From: WHSM01 sp036375165
Lineage (GTDB): Bacteria > Actinomycetota > Actinomycetes > Mycobacteriales > Micromonosporaceae
Reading direction: 5' to 3'
DNA length: 47,632 bases
Assembly (NCBI GenBank): GCA_036375165.1
Contig: DASUSI010000112.1
Coordinates: 1 to 47,632 of the forward strand
The notes below the pieces were generated by a model. It saw only the letters and a program-made list of their open reading frames with translations, was not told where the DNA came from and did no database searches. Each line of letters begins with the position of its first letter. The first letter of the stretch is position 1. This document shows positions 29,097-36,922 of this stretch, piece after piece. The position numbers and the translations under genes are program-made.

Positions 29097-30571
29097 TGCG
29101 GGTCCTGGTCACCGGCGCGACCGGGTACATCGGAGGGCGGCTCGCGCCGCGCCTGGTGTCGGCGGGGCACACCGTGCGTTGCCTGACCCGCTCGCCGCCA
29201 CGACTGGCGGACGTGCCATGGGCCACCAAGGTCGAGGTGGTCGAGGGTGACCTGGTGGATCCGCTGACGCTGCCGGCGGCGCTGGACGGTGTGCATACCG
29301 CGTACTACCTGGTGCACTCGCTCGGCGGCGCGGACTTCGCAGCCCGAGACCGGCGCGCGGCCCGCGCCTTCGCCGCCGCTGCCCGCTCAGCCGGGGTGCG
29401 CCGGGTCGTGTACCTCGGAGGACCGGCGCCCTCCCCAGGGCGATCCTCGCCGCACCTGCGGTCCCGCGACGAGGTGGCGCGGATCCTGTTGGAGTCGGGG
29501 GTGCCAACCGTGGTACTGCGCGCGGCGGTCATCGTGGGAGCCGGCTCCACCTCTTTCGAGATGCTGCGTTACCTCACCGAACGCCTTCCCGTGATGATCA
29601 CCCCCCGTTGGGTACGCAACCGGGTGCAGCCCATCGCGGTGGGTGACGTACTGCACTACCTGGTCGCGGCTGTGGACCTGCCCGAGGCGGTACGCGGTGA
29701 CTTCGACATCGCTGGTCCGGACGTGCTGACGTTCGCCGACATGATGCACAGATACGCCCGGGTGGCCGGGCTGTCGCGCCGGCTGATCCTGCCGGTGCGG
29801 GTGCTCACGCCGCGACTGTCGGCGTATTGGGTGGGGCTGGTCACACCGGTCCCCAGCGGCCTGGCCCGGCCACTGGTGGAAAGCCTGATCGACGAGGCGC
29901 TGCCGCATGACCTGAGAGTCACAGAGCACATCCCGGACCCGCCGGGTGGACTCACCGGTTTCGACACCGCGGTCCGGCTCGCACTCGCCAAGGTGTCCGC
30001 CGGCGAGGTGGAGACCCGTTGGTCGACCGCGGTGGCACCGTCCGATCCGCTGCCCAGCGACCCGGGATGGTCCGGAGGCACCGTGTACACCGACGTACGG
30101 GCCGCCGACGTGGCCGCCCCGGCTGCCCGGCTGTGGAGCGTGGTGGAGGCCATCGGCGGTGAGACCGGCTGGCACTCGTTCCCGCTCGCGTGGTCGGCAC
30201 GAGGCTGGCTGGACCGGGTGGTCGGCGGCGTCGGGCTGCGCAGGGGACGGCGGCACCCCACGCGGCTGCGCGTCGGGGAAGCTCTGGACTTCTGGCGAGT
30301 CGAAGATCTGGAACGTGGCCGGCTGCTCCGGTTGCGGGCCGAGATGCGGCTGCCGGGGCGTGCCTGGCTGGAAATGCGTGTGATCGACCGGGGGAACACC
30401 GTCCGGTACCAGCAACGTGCCGTGTTCCTGCCCCGTGGCCTGCTCGGTCACCTGTACTGGCACGGGGTGGCCCCGTTCCACGCCGTCGTGTTCGGCGGGA
30501 TGGTGCGCAACATCGCCCGTACCGCCGAGCGGCTCCCCGACACGGCCGACCGGCAACCGACCACGGGGTGA
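29096..30571 (+). CDS. NAD(P)-binding SDR with C-terminal DUF2867 domain
   Basis: The 491-residue product joins two domains. Residues 1-290 are an atypical extended SDR: MRVLVTGATGYIGGRLAPRL is the nucleotide site, DLVDPLTLPAALDGVHTAYYLVHS follows the usual NmrA/YbjT-like plan, and the active-site tyrosine is replaced by a VYLGG segment. Residues from about 335 on are a DUF2867 domain (SRPBCC-like fold), with WSVVEAIGGETGWHSFPLAW and a C-terminal RAVFLPRGLLGHLYWHGVAPFH block. This fused architecture is known in several bacteria but its reaction is unknown. The frame runs back to 28901; the ATG at 29096 begins exactly at the Rossmann strand. It overlaps a possible leader ORF and converges on the FAD monooxygenase. 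Confidence 0.85.
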   Translation: MRVLVTGATGYIGGRLAPRLVSAGHTVRCLTRSPPRLADVPWATKVEVVEGDLVDPLTLPAALDGVHTAYYLVHSLGGADFAARDRRAARAFAAAARSAGVRRVVYLGGPAPSPGRSSPHLRSRDEVARILLESGVPTVVLRAAVIVGAGSTSFEMLRYLTERLPVMITPRWVRNRVQPIAVGDVLHYLVAAVDLPEAVRGDFDIAGPDVLTFADMMHRYARVAGLSRRLILPVRVLTPRLSAYWVGLVTPVPSGLARPLVESLIDEALPHDLRVTEHIPDPPGGLTGFDTAVRLALAKVSAGEVETRWSTAVAPSDPLPSDPGWSGGTVYTDVRAADVAAPAARLWSVVEAIGGETGWHSFPLAWSARGWLDRVVGGVGLRRGRRHPTRLRVGEALDFWRVEDLERGRLLRLRAEMRLPGRAWLEMRVIDRGNTVRYQQRAVFLPRGLLGHLYWHGVAPFHAVVFGGMVRNIARTAERLPDTADRQPTTG

Positions 30572-30580
30572 GCCGTGTGG

Positions 30581-31750
30581 TCAGCCCGGGGGGCGCCAGC
30601 CGGCACCGGCCGCGGTTGCCCGGTTCAGCAGGCCGGTCGGTGCCGCACTGAGCAAGGTGTTACGGGCCCCCACGCCGAGCCGGCTTCGCGCGCCGAAAAG
30701 GGTCCCGAGTCGCCGTGCCTGGCGTACCAGCTTCGCCGTACGGCGACGGCGCAGCCGGTCGTAGCGGGACAACACACTGTCCAGCGGCCCGCCCGGTACC
30801 CCCTCGGCGAGCAACGTGCCGAGCGTGATGGCGTCCTCCAGCGCGAGGCAGGCGCCCTGTCCGAGACTCGGGGTCATCGCGTGCGCGGCGTCACCGAGCA
30901 ACGCAATTCCACCGCGTCCCGCGCCGATCCCGAACCTGGGGGGCAGCGGGTTCAGCTCGGCCATCGCCTGCTGCCACAACTCCTCCGGGCGGGTCGCGTT
31001 GATCAGCGCCTGGATCGGCCGGTGCCAGCCGGCGAACCAGCGACGCAGCAGTTCCAGCTGAACCTCTGGCGACTCCGGGCGGGATGCCCCAGGCACCACC
31101 GCCACCCAGTAGACCCCCCTACCACCCAACGGGGTGATCAGGAAACGCTGTCCCGAGCCGACGGTCTCTCCGGCTGCCAGGTCGGCGGGAACCCGGTGCG
31201 CCGGCACCACCGCCCGCCACGCCGCCGCGCCGGCCGGCGTGACCACCGAGTCGGGGGCGATCGCCTCACGGACCACGCTGTGGACACCGTCGGCCGCCAC
31301 CAGCAGATCGGCCTCCCACCGCTGGTGGCCGTCGCCGACCGTCGGTGCCTCCGGGCCGGTGGTGCGCACCTGGCTGATCCGTACCCCGGTGCGCACGTCC
31401 ACGTCGCCCAACTCGGCGACCAGCGCGTCGTACAGGTCCTGCCGGTGCAACGCGAGCGCCGGGGCACCGTAGCGTTCCACCAGGCCGGCGGTACTCCAGC
31501 GGGCCAGCACCTTCCCGTCGGGGCGGCGGATCACGGTCTCGCTCACCCGCTCGGCGATCTCGTCAAGCCCCGGACCCAGACCCAGCCCGCGCAGGGCGTG
31601 CACCCCGTTCGGCCACAGCAGCAACGCGGCCCGGCCCAGCGACAGGCTGGGCTGTTGCTCCAGCAGCGTGACCCGCCAGCGTGCCTTGGCCAACGCGCCG
31701 GCGACGGCAAGTCCCGCGACCCCTGCCCCGACGACGACTGCCCTTCGCAC
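30581..31750 (-). CDS. FAD-dependent monooxygenase
   Basis: A 389-residue flavoprotein of the PHBH/UbiH-like class A group. The N-terminal dinucleotide site reads VVVGAGVAGLAVAGALA, the middle DG motif is ADLLVAADGVHSVVRE, and the C-terminal FAD motif is IALLGDAAHAMTPSLGQGACLALEDA. The length is typical. It should use NAD(P)H and oxygen to hydroxylate a small, perhaps aromatic, substrate; nothing in the sequence or context names it. The GTG at 31748-31750 is the start and lies 14 bp after lgt, so both are probably on one transcript. It converges on the SDR gene with 9 bp between. Confidence 0.88.
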   Translation of the reverse strand: MRRAVVVGAGVAGLAVAGALAKARWRVTLLEQQPSLSLGRAALLLWPNGVHALRGLGLGPGLDEIAERVSETVIRRPDGKVLARWSTAGLVERYGAPALALHRQDLYDALVAELGDVDVRTGVRISQVRTTGPEAPTVGDGHQRWEADLLVAADGVHSVVREAIAPDSVVTPAGAAAWRAVVPAHRVPADLAAGETVGSGQRFLITPLGGRGVYWVAVVPGASRPESPEVQLELLRRWFAGWHRPIQALINATRPEELWQQAMAELNPLPPRFGIGAGRGGIALLGDAAHAMTPSLGQGACLALEDAITLGTLLAEGVPGGPLDSVLSRYDRLRRRRTAKLVRQARRLGTLFGARSRLGVGARNTLLSAAPTGLLNRATAAGAGWRPPG

Positions 31751-31764
31751 CGCGACCGCCCCGG

Positions 31765-32769
31765 CTAGCGTCCGCCTCCGGTTGCCGTGTCGTCCGGCGG
31801 GCCGCCGGTCCCGGCGGCCACATCACCCTCGCCCTCACCGGCGTCACCGGCGGGTGGCACCGGCACGTCCCGCACCGCTGCCTCGCCCGCCGCAGTTTCG
31901 GCTTCGGCTTCGCCCGAGCCGTCGACGTCGTCGACCACCGTGGGTAGAGCGGCGTCCTCGGCGTACTCCAGACGCTGCCGCGGCCCGCGTACCAGCAACA
32001 GGTACAGCAGTCCGCCGAGCACCGCGATCAACGCGGTCCACATGTTCAGCCGCATCCCCAGAATTGAGTGCGCCTCATCGATCCGTAGCGACTCCACCCA
32101 GAACCGACCAGTGCCGTACCAGATCACGTACAACGCGAAGGCACGTCCGCGACCCAGTCGGAACCGCTTGTCCAGCCAGAGGATCAAAGCCGCGCCGCCG
32201 AGGTTCCACAGCGCCTCGTACAGGAAGGTGGGGTGGAAGGTATCGAAATTCTCGTACCCGGATTCCCGGTGTGCCAGGTCGATCTCCAGCCCCCACGGCA
32301 AGCTGGTGGGCCTGCCGTACAACTCCTGGTTGAACCAGTTGCCGAGCCGGCCGATCGCCTGCGCCACCGGCAATGCTGGTGCCACCGCGTCCGCCACCAT
32401 GGACAGCGGGATACCGCGCCGCCGGCATGCGATCCAGGCTCCGAGCGCTCCGGCGAGCAGCGCTCCGGGGATACCGAGCCCGCCGTGCCAGATCTTGACG
32501 GCCTCGATCGGATCCCGATCAGGTCCGAAATACAGCTGGGCATCCGTCGCGACGTGGTAAATCCGGGCACCGATGATACCGAATGGCACCGCCCATACCG
32601 CGATGTCGACGACCGTGCCGGGTGGCGCGCCGCGCCGGCGGAGCCTGCGCTCGGCGATCCATACCGCGACGAAGATCCCAGCGACGATGGCGAGTGCGTA
32701 CCCCCGGATCGGAATCGGGCCGAGGTACCACACGCCGGTGCTGGGGCTGGGAATGGAGGCGAGGTTCAC
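31765..32769 (-). CDS. lgt: Phosphatidylglycerol-prolipoprotein diacylglyceryl transferase
   Basis: Lgt moves diacylglycerol from phosphatidylglycerol to the lipobox cysteine of exported prolipoproteins. The 334-residue protein has about seven membrane segments; the signature is GRLGNWFNQELYGRPT, with WHGGLGIPGALLAG before it and HPTFLYEALWN after it. A tail of about 65 residues rich in Asp, Glu, Ala, Gly and Pro follows the last membrane helix; such tails vary in length among actinomycetes. I chose the GTG at 32767-32769, which matches family N-termini (SIPSPSTGVWYLGPIPIRGY); the frame runs to 33090 under the Nudix gene. Its LivK substrate is encoded in this window. Confidence 0.95.
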   Translation of the reverse strand: MNLASIPSPSTGVWYLGPIPIRGYALAIVAGIFVAVWIAERRLRRRGAPPGTVVDIAVWAVPFGIIGARIYHVATDAQLYFGPDRDPIEAVKIWHGGLGIPGALLAGALGAWIACRRRGIPLSMVADAVAPALPVAQAIGRLGNWFNQELYGRPTSLPWGLEIDLAHRESGYENFDTFHPTFLYEALWNLGGAALILWLDKRFRLGRGRAFALYVIWYGTGRFWVESLRIDEAHSILGMRLNMWTALIAVLGGLLYLLLVRGPRQRLEYAEDAALPTVVDDVDGSGEAEAETAAGEAAVRDVPVPPAGDAGEGEGDVAAGTGGPPDDTATGGGR

Positions 32770-32820
32770 GAGGGCACACGCTACCTCTGCGGACGCCTGG
32801 CCGGTGGCCCCGGTCACCTC

Positions 32821-32826
32821 TAGTCT
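32821..32826 (+). promoter_or_regulatory. Candidate -10 box, leaderless Nudix transcript
   Basis: TAGTCT ends 6 nt before the Nudix ATG. At that distance transcription would start at or next to the start codon, a common pattern in actinomycetes. No good ribosome binding site is seen, which fits. No clear -35. Confidence 0.35.
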
Positions 32827-32832
32827 CTCACC

Positions 32833-33315
32833 ATGAACTCCCTCACATCCGCGGTCGCCGCAGTCATCACCGACTCCAGCGGCCGCGTCCTGCTCTGCCA
32901 GCAGAATCAGGGGCACCGGCTGTGGGGCCTGCCCGGCGGCAAGATCCGCGATGGCGAAAGTCCGGTACGGGCGGTCACTCGGGATGTCCGCGAGGAGACG
33001 GGCCTGGAGATCACGGCCACCGGCCTTGTCGGGATCTATCACCTGACCGGAAACGGCTGCGGGGAGGGCCTGCCCGACGTACTGGTGCATGTGTTCCGCG
33101 CGAAGATCGAGAGTGGCGAAGCACTGGTGAACTCACCGAGCTGGATCCGCCGGCTCACCTGGACCGCCCCTCACGCGCTTCCGGAGCCGCTGACCGCGAC
33201 CACCGGAATGGCGGTGGCCGACGCCGCCGCCGGCAGGGCAGGTGTCCTGCGCGACGTGCAGCGTGCCACCGAGCCTGAGGTCCCTGACGCGGTGGAAGAG
33301 GTCAGTGTCGGCTAA
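32833..33315 (+). CDS. Nudix hydrolase
   Basis: A 160-residue Nudix protein, which hydrolyses a nucleoside diphosphate linked to another group. The Nudix box runs from GGKIRDGE through RDVREETGLE: it keeps the second-half metal-binding REETG but has Asp where the first Glu of REuxEE normally stands. An N-terminal beta region (SAVAAVITDSSGRVLLCQQ) and GLPGGK are typical. The substrate cannot be told. It sits on the plus strand between trpA and lgt, two genes often adjacent in actinomycetes, so it looks like a local insertion into that arrangement. Translation is probably leaderless. Confidence 0.88.
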   Translation: MNSLTSAVAAVITDSSGRVLLCQQNQGHRLWGLPGGKIRDGESPVRAVTRDVREETGLEITATGLVGIYHLTGNGCGEGLPDVLVHVFRAKIESGEALVNSPSWIRRLTWTAPHALPEPLTATTGMAVADAAAGRAGVLRDVQRATEPEVPDAVEEVSVG

Positions 33316-33342
33316 CGAGTAGCGGGCTGGCGTGGGGCCGCG

Positions 33343-34143
33343 TCAGCGGGTCGCGCGACGCACCCCGCCGGCCAGCTCCTCGGTGAGCGAACGGAGCGCG
33401 GCCAGCCCCGAAGTGAAGTCCGGGGCGTCGAGCAGGCATCGGATCAGTGCGGAGCCGACGATCACTCCATCGGCGTAGCTCGCGACCTCGGCGGCCTGGT
33501 CTCCATCGCGTACCCCGAGGCCGACCCCGACCGGCAACGAGGTCGCTTTGCGGACCCGTGCCACCAGGTCGGGGGCCAGCGTGCTGGTCCGCTCCCGGGC
33601 CCCGGTCACGCCCATCACGCTGGTGGCGTAGACAAAGCCCCGGCAGTGTTGGACGGTCATCGCGATCCGGTGGTCACTGGAGCTCGGAGCCACCAGGAAA
33701 ACCCGGTCCAACTGGTACTCCTCGGATGCGTTGAGCCAGGGCTGCGCCTCGTCCGGGATCAGGTCGGGCGTGATCAGGCCGGCACCGCCGGCCGCGGCGA
33801 GATCCCGTGCGAAATCTCGTACCCCGTACTGTTCCACCGGGTTCCAGTAGGTCATGAGCAGTGTGGGAACCCCCATCGCCGCCACCGCCTCGACGGTGCG
33901 GAACACGTCGACGGTACGCAGGCCGCGATCGAGCGCGGCGTCACTGGCCCGCTGAATCACCGGACCGTCCATCACCGGGTCGGAGTACGGGAAACCGACC
34001 TCGACCAGGTCGACCCCACCGTCCACCATCGCTTGGCAGGCCGCGATCCCCTGCTCGACGGTGGGGAACCCGGCCGGGAGGTACCCGACCAGCGCGGCGC
34101 GCCGCTCGGCGCTGGCCTTCTCGAAAGCCTCAGCGACGCTCAC
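33343..34143 (-). CDS. trpA: Tryptophan synthase alpha subunit
   Basis: The alpha subunit cleaves indole-3-glycerol phosphate to indole, which passes to TrpB. The 266-residue TIM barrel has catalytic Glu48 in VDLVEVGFPYSDP and Asp59 in MDGPVIQRA, and the phosphate site GVGLGVRDGDQAAEVASYADGVIVGSA split over the last strands. FVYATSVMGVTGAR is also present. The ATG at 34141-34143 overlaps the trpB stop as ATGA. It is the last gene of the trp operon; the converging Nudix gene ends 27 bp away. Confidence 0.96.
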   Translation of the reverse strand: MSVAEAFEKASAERRAALVGYLPAGFPTVEQGIAACQAMVDGGVDLVEVGFPYSDPVMDGPVIQRASDAALDRGLRTVDVFRTVEAVAAMGVPTLLMTYWNPVEQYGVRDFARDLAAAGGAGLITPDLIPDEAQPWLNASEEYQLDRVFLVAPSSSDHRIAMTVQHCRGFVYATSVMGVTGARERTSTLAPDLVARVRKATSLPVGVGLGVRDGDQAAEVASYADGVIVGSALIRCLLDAPDFTSGLAALRSLTEELAGGVRRATR

Positions 34144-35342
34144 GACTCATCCTTCAACAGTCCGAACCATTCGGCGGCGGTGCCGACGTCCTTGTCGCCG
34201 CGACCGGAGAGGTTGACCACGATGACGGCTTGCGGCCCGAGTTCCTTCGCCACACGCAGTGCGCCGGCCAGCGCGTGCGCGCTTTCGATCGCGGGGATGA
34301 TGCCCTCGGTGCGGCACAGCAGCCGGAATGCCTCCATGGCTTCGACGTCGGTGACCGGCTGGTAATCCACCCGTCCGGCATCGTGCAACCACGCATGCTC
34401 GGGACCGACACCCGGGTAGTCCAGCCCGGCGGAGATCGAGTGGGACTCGATGGTCTGGCCGTCGTCATCCTGCAGCAGGTACGAACGGGAGCCGTGCAGC
34501 ACTCCCGGGCGACCGCCGGTGAGGGTGGCCGCATGCCGCCCGCTGTCCACGCCTTCCCCACCGGCCTCGAAACCGTAGAGCCGGACTCCGGTGTCGTCGA
34601 GGAACGCGTGAAATATCCCGATCGCGTTGGATCCGCCGCCGACACACGCGCACACCGCGTCCGGTAGCCGGCCCAGCGTGTCCAGGCACTGGGCGCGGGC
34701 TTCCACGCCGATCACCCGTTGGAAGTCCCGCACCATGGCGGGGAATGGGTGAGGTCCACCCACCGAGCCGATCACGTAGTGGGTGTGGTCCACATTGGCG
34801 ACCCAGTCGCGGAACGCCTCGTTCATCGCGTCCTTGAGGGTCTGACTGCCGCTGGTCACCGGCACCACAGTGGCCCCCAGCAACTCCATCCGGGCGACGT
34901 TCAAGGCTTGGCGTCGGGTGTCGACCTCACCCATGTAGACGGTGCACTCCAGACCGAACAGCGCCGCGGCGGTGGCCGTGGCAACCCCGTGCTGGCCCGC
35001 GCCGGTCTCCGCGATGACCCGACGCTTGCCCATCCGGACCGTCAGCAGGGCCTGGCCCAGCACGTTGTTGACCTTGTGGGCACCAGTGTGGTTCAGGTCC
35101 TCCCGCTTCAGCAGGATCCGGGCGCCGGCCGCCTCGGAGAACCGGACCGCGTCGTAGAGCAGGGACGGCCGGCCCGCGTACTCGACGTGCAGCCGGGTCA
35201 GCTCAGCCTGGAAGTCGTCGTCGGTCGCCGCCTTGCGGTGCGCGGCGTCCAATTCGTCCAGCGCGGCGATCAGGGCCTCGGGGACGAACCGCCCGCCGTA
35301 CGGACCGAAATGGCCGGAAGGATCCGGCAACTGCTCTGCCAT
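34140..35342 (-). CDS. trpB: Tryptophan synthase beta subunit
   Basis: This PLP enzyme joins indole and serine to tryptophan. The 400-residue protein has the PLP lysine Lys90 in LNHTGAHKVNNVLGQ, the catalytic glutamate region AETGAGQHG, the phosphate-binding CVGGGSNAIG and the C-terminal AIESAHALAGA. It is the TrpB1 type that works with TrpA. The start lies 5 bp after the trpC stop and its own stop overlaps trpA, so the three are translated together. Confidence 0.97.
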   Translation of the reverse strand: MAEQLPDPSGHFGPYGGRFVPEALIAALDELDAAHRKAATDDDFQAELTRLHVEYAGRPSLLYDAVRFSEAAGARILLKREDLNHTGAHKVNNVLGQALLTVRMGKRRVIAETGAGQHGVATATAAALFGLECTVYMGEVDTRRQALNVARMELLGATVVPVTSGSQTLKDAMNEAFRDWVANVDHTHYVIGSVGGPHPFPAMVRDFQRVIGVEARAQCLDTLGRLPDAVCACVGGGSNAIGIFHAFLDDTGVRLYGFEAGGEGVDSGRHAATLTGGRPGVLHGSRSYLLQDDDGQTIESHSISAGLDYPGVGPEHAWLHDAGRVDYQPVTDVEAMEAFRLLCRTEGIIPAIESAHALAGALRVAKELGPQAVIVVNLSGRGDKDVGTAAEWFGLLKDES

Positions 35343-35347
35343 CGGGG

Positions 35348-36160
35348 TTACCGGGCCGGGCGAGGGGTTGCCGGGTGGCTGCCCGCGGTGACCAGTTCGG
35401 CCACTGCCTCCCGGGGACTGCGCTGGACCACCAGCCCTTCACCGACCAGCACTGCGTCAGCTCCGGCGGCAGCGTAGCGGATCAGGTCGTGGGGGCCACG
35501 CACCCCGGACTCGGCAATCTTCACCACGCTGCTGGGCAGACCGGGTGCGATCCGTTCGAAGGCTGAACGGTCCACCTCCAGGGTTCTCAGATCTCGGGCG
35601 TTCACCCCGATCACCTTGGCGCCGGCCTCCAGTGCCCGGTCGGCCTCCGCCTCGGTGTGCACCTCGACCAAGGCTGTCATGCCGAGCGACTCTACCCGCT
35701 CCAGCAGCCCGATCAGAACGTTCTGTTCCAGCGCCGCGACGATCAGCAAAACCAGGTCGGCACCGTGTGCCCGGGCCTCGTGCACCTGGTAGCTGGAGAC
35801 CACGAAGTCCTTCCGGAGCACCGGGACAGCGACCGCGTCCCGGACCGCGACCAGGTCGTCCAGGCTGCCCCCGAAGTAGCGCCGTTCGGTGAGCACACTG
35901 ACGCACCGGGCACCGCCCGCCACGTACTCCCGAGCCAGGTCCGCGGGGTCGGGAATCTCGGCGATCCGGCCCTTCGACGGCGAAGAACGCTTCACCTCCG
36001 CGATCACACCGACTCCGGGGGCGCGCAACACGGCGAACGCCTCCTTGGCCGGGGGCGCCGAGGCCGCTTGGTCCCGAAGTTCGGAAAGCCCCACCGCCTC
36101 GGATCGTGACGCGACGTCGTCGCGCACCCGTTCCAGGATCTCATCGAGGACGGTCACCAT
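35348..36160 (-). CDS. trpC: Indole-3-glycerol phosphate synthase
   Basis: This enzyme closes the indole ring from carboxyphenylamino-deoxyribulose phosphate. The 270-residue TIM barrel has the N-terminal helix, catalytic lysine in VIAEVKRSSPSKG, the second lysine in PVLRKDFVVSSYQ, the glutamate in ALVEVHTEAE and the NARDLRTLEVD strand, then ESGV and VGEGLV. It is separate from TrpF, as usual in actinomycetes. A 159-bp gap with a hairpin lies between it and the upstream trpM, longer than any other gap in the operon. Confidence 0.96.
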   Translation of the reverse strand: MVTVLDEILERVRDDVASRSEAVGLSELRDQAASAPPAKEAFAVLRAPGVGVIAEVKRSSPSKGRIAEIPDPADLAREYVAGGARCVSVLTERRYFGGSLDDLVAVRDAVAVPVLRKDFVVSSYQVHEARAHGADLVLLIVAALEQNVLIGLLERVESLGMTALVEVHTEAEADRALEAGAKVIGVNARDLRTLEVDRSAFERIAPGLPSSVVKIAESGVRGPHDLIRYAAAGADAVLVGEGLVVQRSPREAVAELVTAGSHPATPRPAR

Positions 36161-36209
36161 GCGGCTAATCGTAAGCGGCGGTGCGAATCCCCTGGACCCG
36201 GGGGTGTGA

Positions 36210-36238
36210 GGGGTTCTCCGGACCAGTCCGGGAACCCC
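36210..36238 (-). promoter_or_regulatory. Strong hairpin between trpM and trpC
   Basis: A stem of 6 plus 7 bp with one bulged T (left arm 36210-36223, right arm 36226-36238) fills part of the trpM-trpC gap. No T-tract follows on the minus strand. It may tune expression of trpCBA relative to trpE or mark an RNA processing site. Confidence 0.5.
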
Positions 36239-36319
36239 CAGGCGAGCAGGGTGGCCGTGCCATCCACGTCAGCACCGCGGTTACCGAGGGTGTCGGGTCG
36301 ACCGTGGTACTGGGAGTAG

Positions 36320-36922
36320 TCAGGCCGACGGCGGTTGCGCTCCGTGTTCAGGCGGTGCCCGCGTGGGGTCCCCTCCCGCGTCGAGCGCATCCCACAGCCG
36401 GGCCGGATCGTCATGTTCGGTCGTGCCGGGCGTGCCGGAGCCCGGGTGGCTCCGCTCGTAACGGGCGCCCATCGACGGCCACGACCGGCCATGGCGGATC
36501 CCGAGCAGGCCCGCCGCCACCACGACCAGACCCCCCAGCAGACACGCCAGCGGCCACAGGCCCGCGGCCATGACGGTGCGTTCCCCAGCCGGCGCGACGG
36601 TCGCCCCGTAGCCGGCCCCCGCCGCGATCGCCAGGCCACACCCCGCCGCGATCCCGGCGACCACCAGCCGGCTGCCGCGCCGGGTGGCGAGCAGGGCGGC
36701 TCCGGCCGCCAGCGCCACCAGGGCGAGGGCCGGAAGCCACGGTAGGAGGTCCGCGCCGGAGAAACCCTCCCGCAACGGTGACAGCGGCGGCTCGCGTCGG
36801 GTCACCTCGACCGCCCAGTCCTGCTGGACGGCGAGCAACGCCAAGCCGGCTCCCCCGAGACAGCCAGCCACCGCGAGCACCATGCTGCGCCGTTGCGGGC
36901 CGGCGCGGCCGGTGACGGTCAC
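36320..36922 (-). CDS. Trp operon-associated membrane protein (TIGR02234 type)
   Basis: A 200-residue membrane protein of the family found in actinobacterial trp operons. Four hydrophobic segments are visible (about residues 13-30, 59-80, 85-105 and 120-143), with the family-like WAVEVTRREPPLSPLREGFSG region between the first two and GARYERS after the last. The C-terminal tail has a DDPARLWDALDAGGDPT block, also usual. Its role is unknown; membership of the operon suggests a link to tryptophan or its export. The GTG start (36920-36922) overlaps the trpE stop as GTGA; the frame extends under trpE to 37354 but that part is a shadow. Confidence 0.85.
   Translation of the reverse strand: MTVTGRAGPQRRSMVLAVAGCLGGAGLALLAVQQDWAVEVTRREPPLSPLREGFSGADLLPWLPALALVALAAGAALLATRRGSRLVVAGIAAGCGLAIAAGAGYGATVAPAGERTVMAAGLWPLACLLGGLVVVAAGLLGIRHGRSWPSMGARYERSHPGSGTPGTTEHDDPARLWDALDAGGDPTRAPPEHGAQPPSA

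Noticed and set aside
28865..29317. N-terminal extension of the WecG/TagA gene
   Set aside because: The extension overlaps the divergent SDR gene and is Arg/Gly/His-rich without structure; the family N-terminus starts at 28864.
36154..36639. 161-codon minus-strand frame across trpM and the trpM-trpC gap
   Set aside because: Most of it is out of frame with the clear membrane protein gene and it lacks membrane segments or a family match; only the short HG string in the gap was kept as a hint of gene loss.
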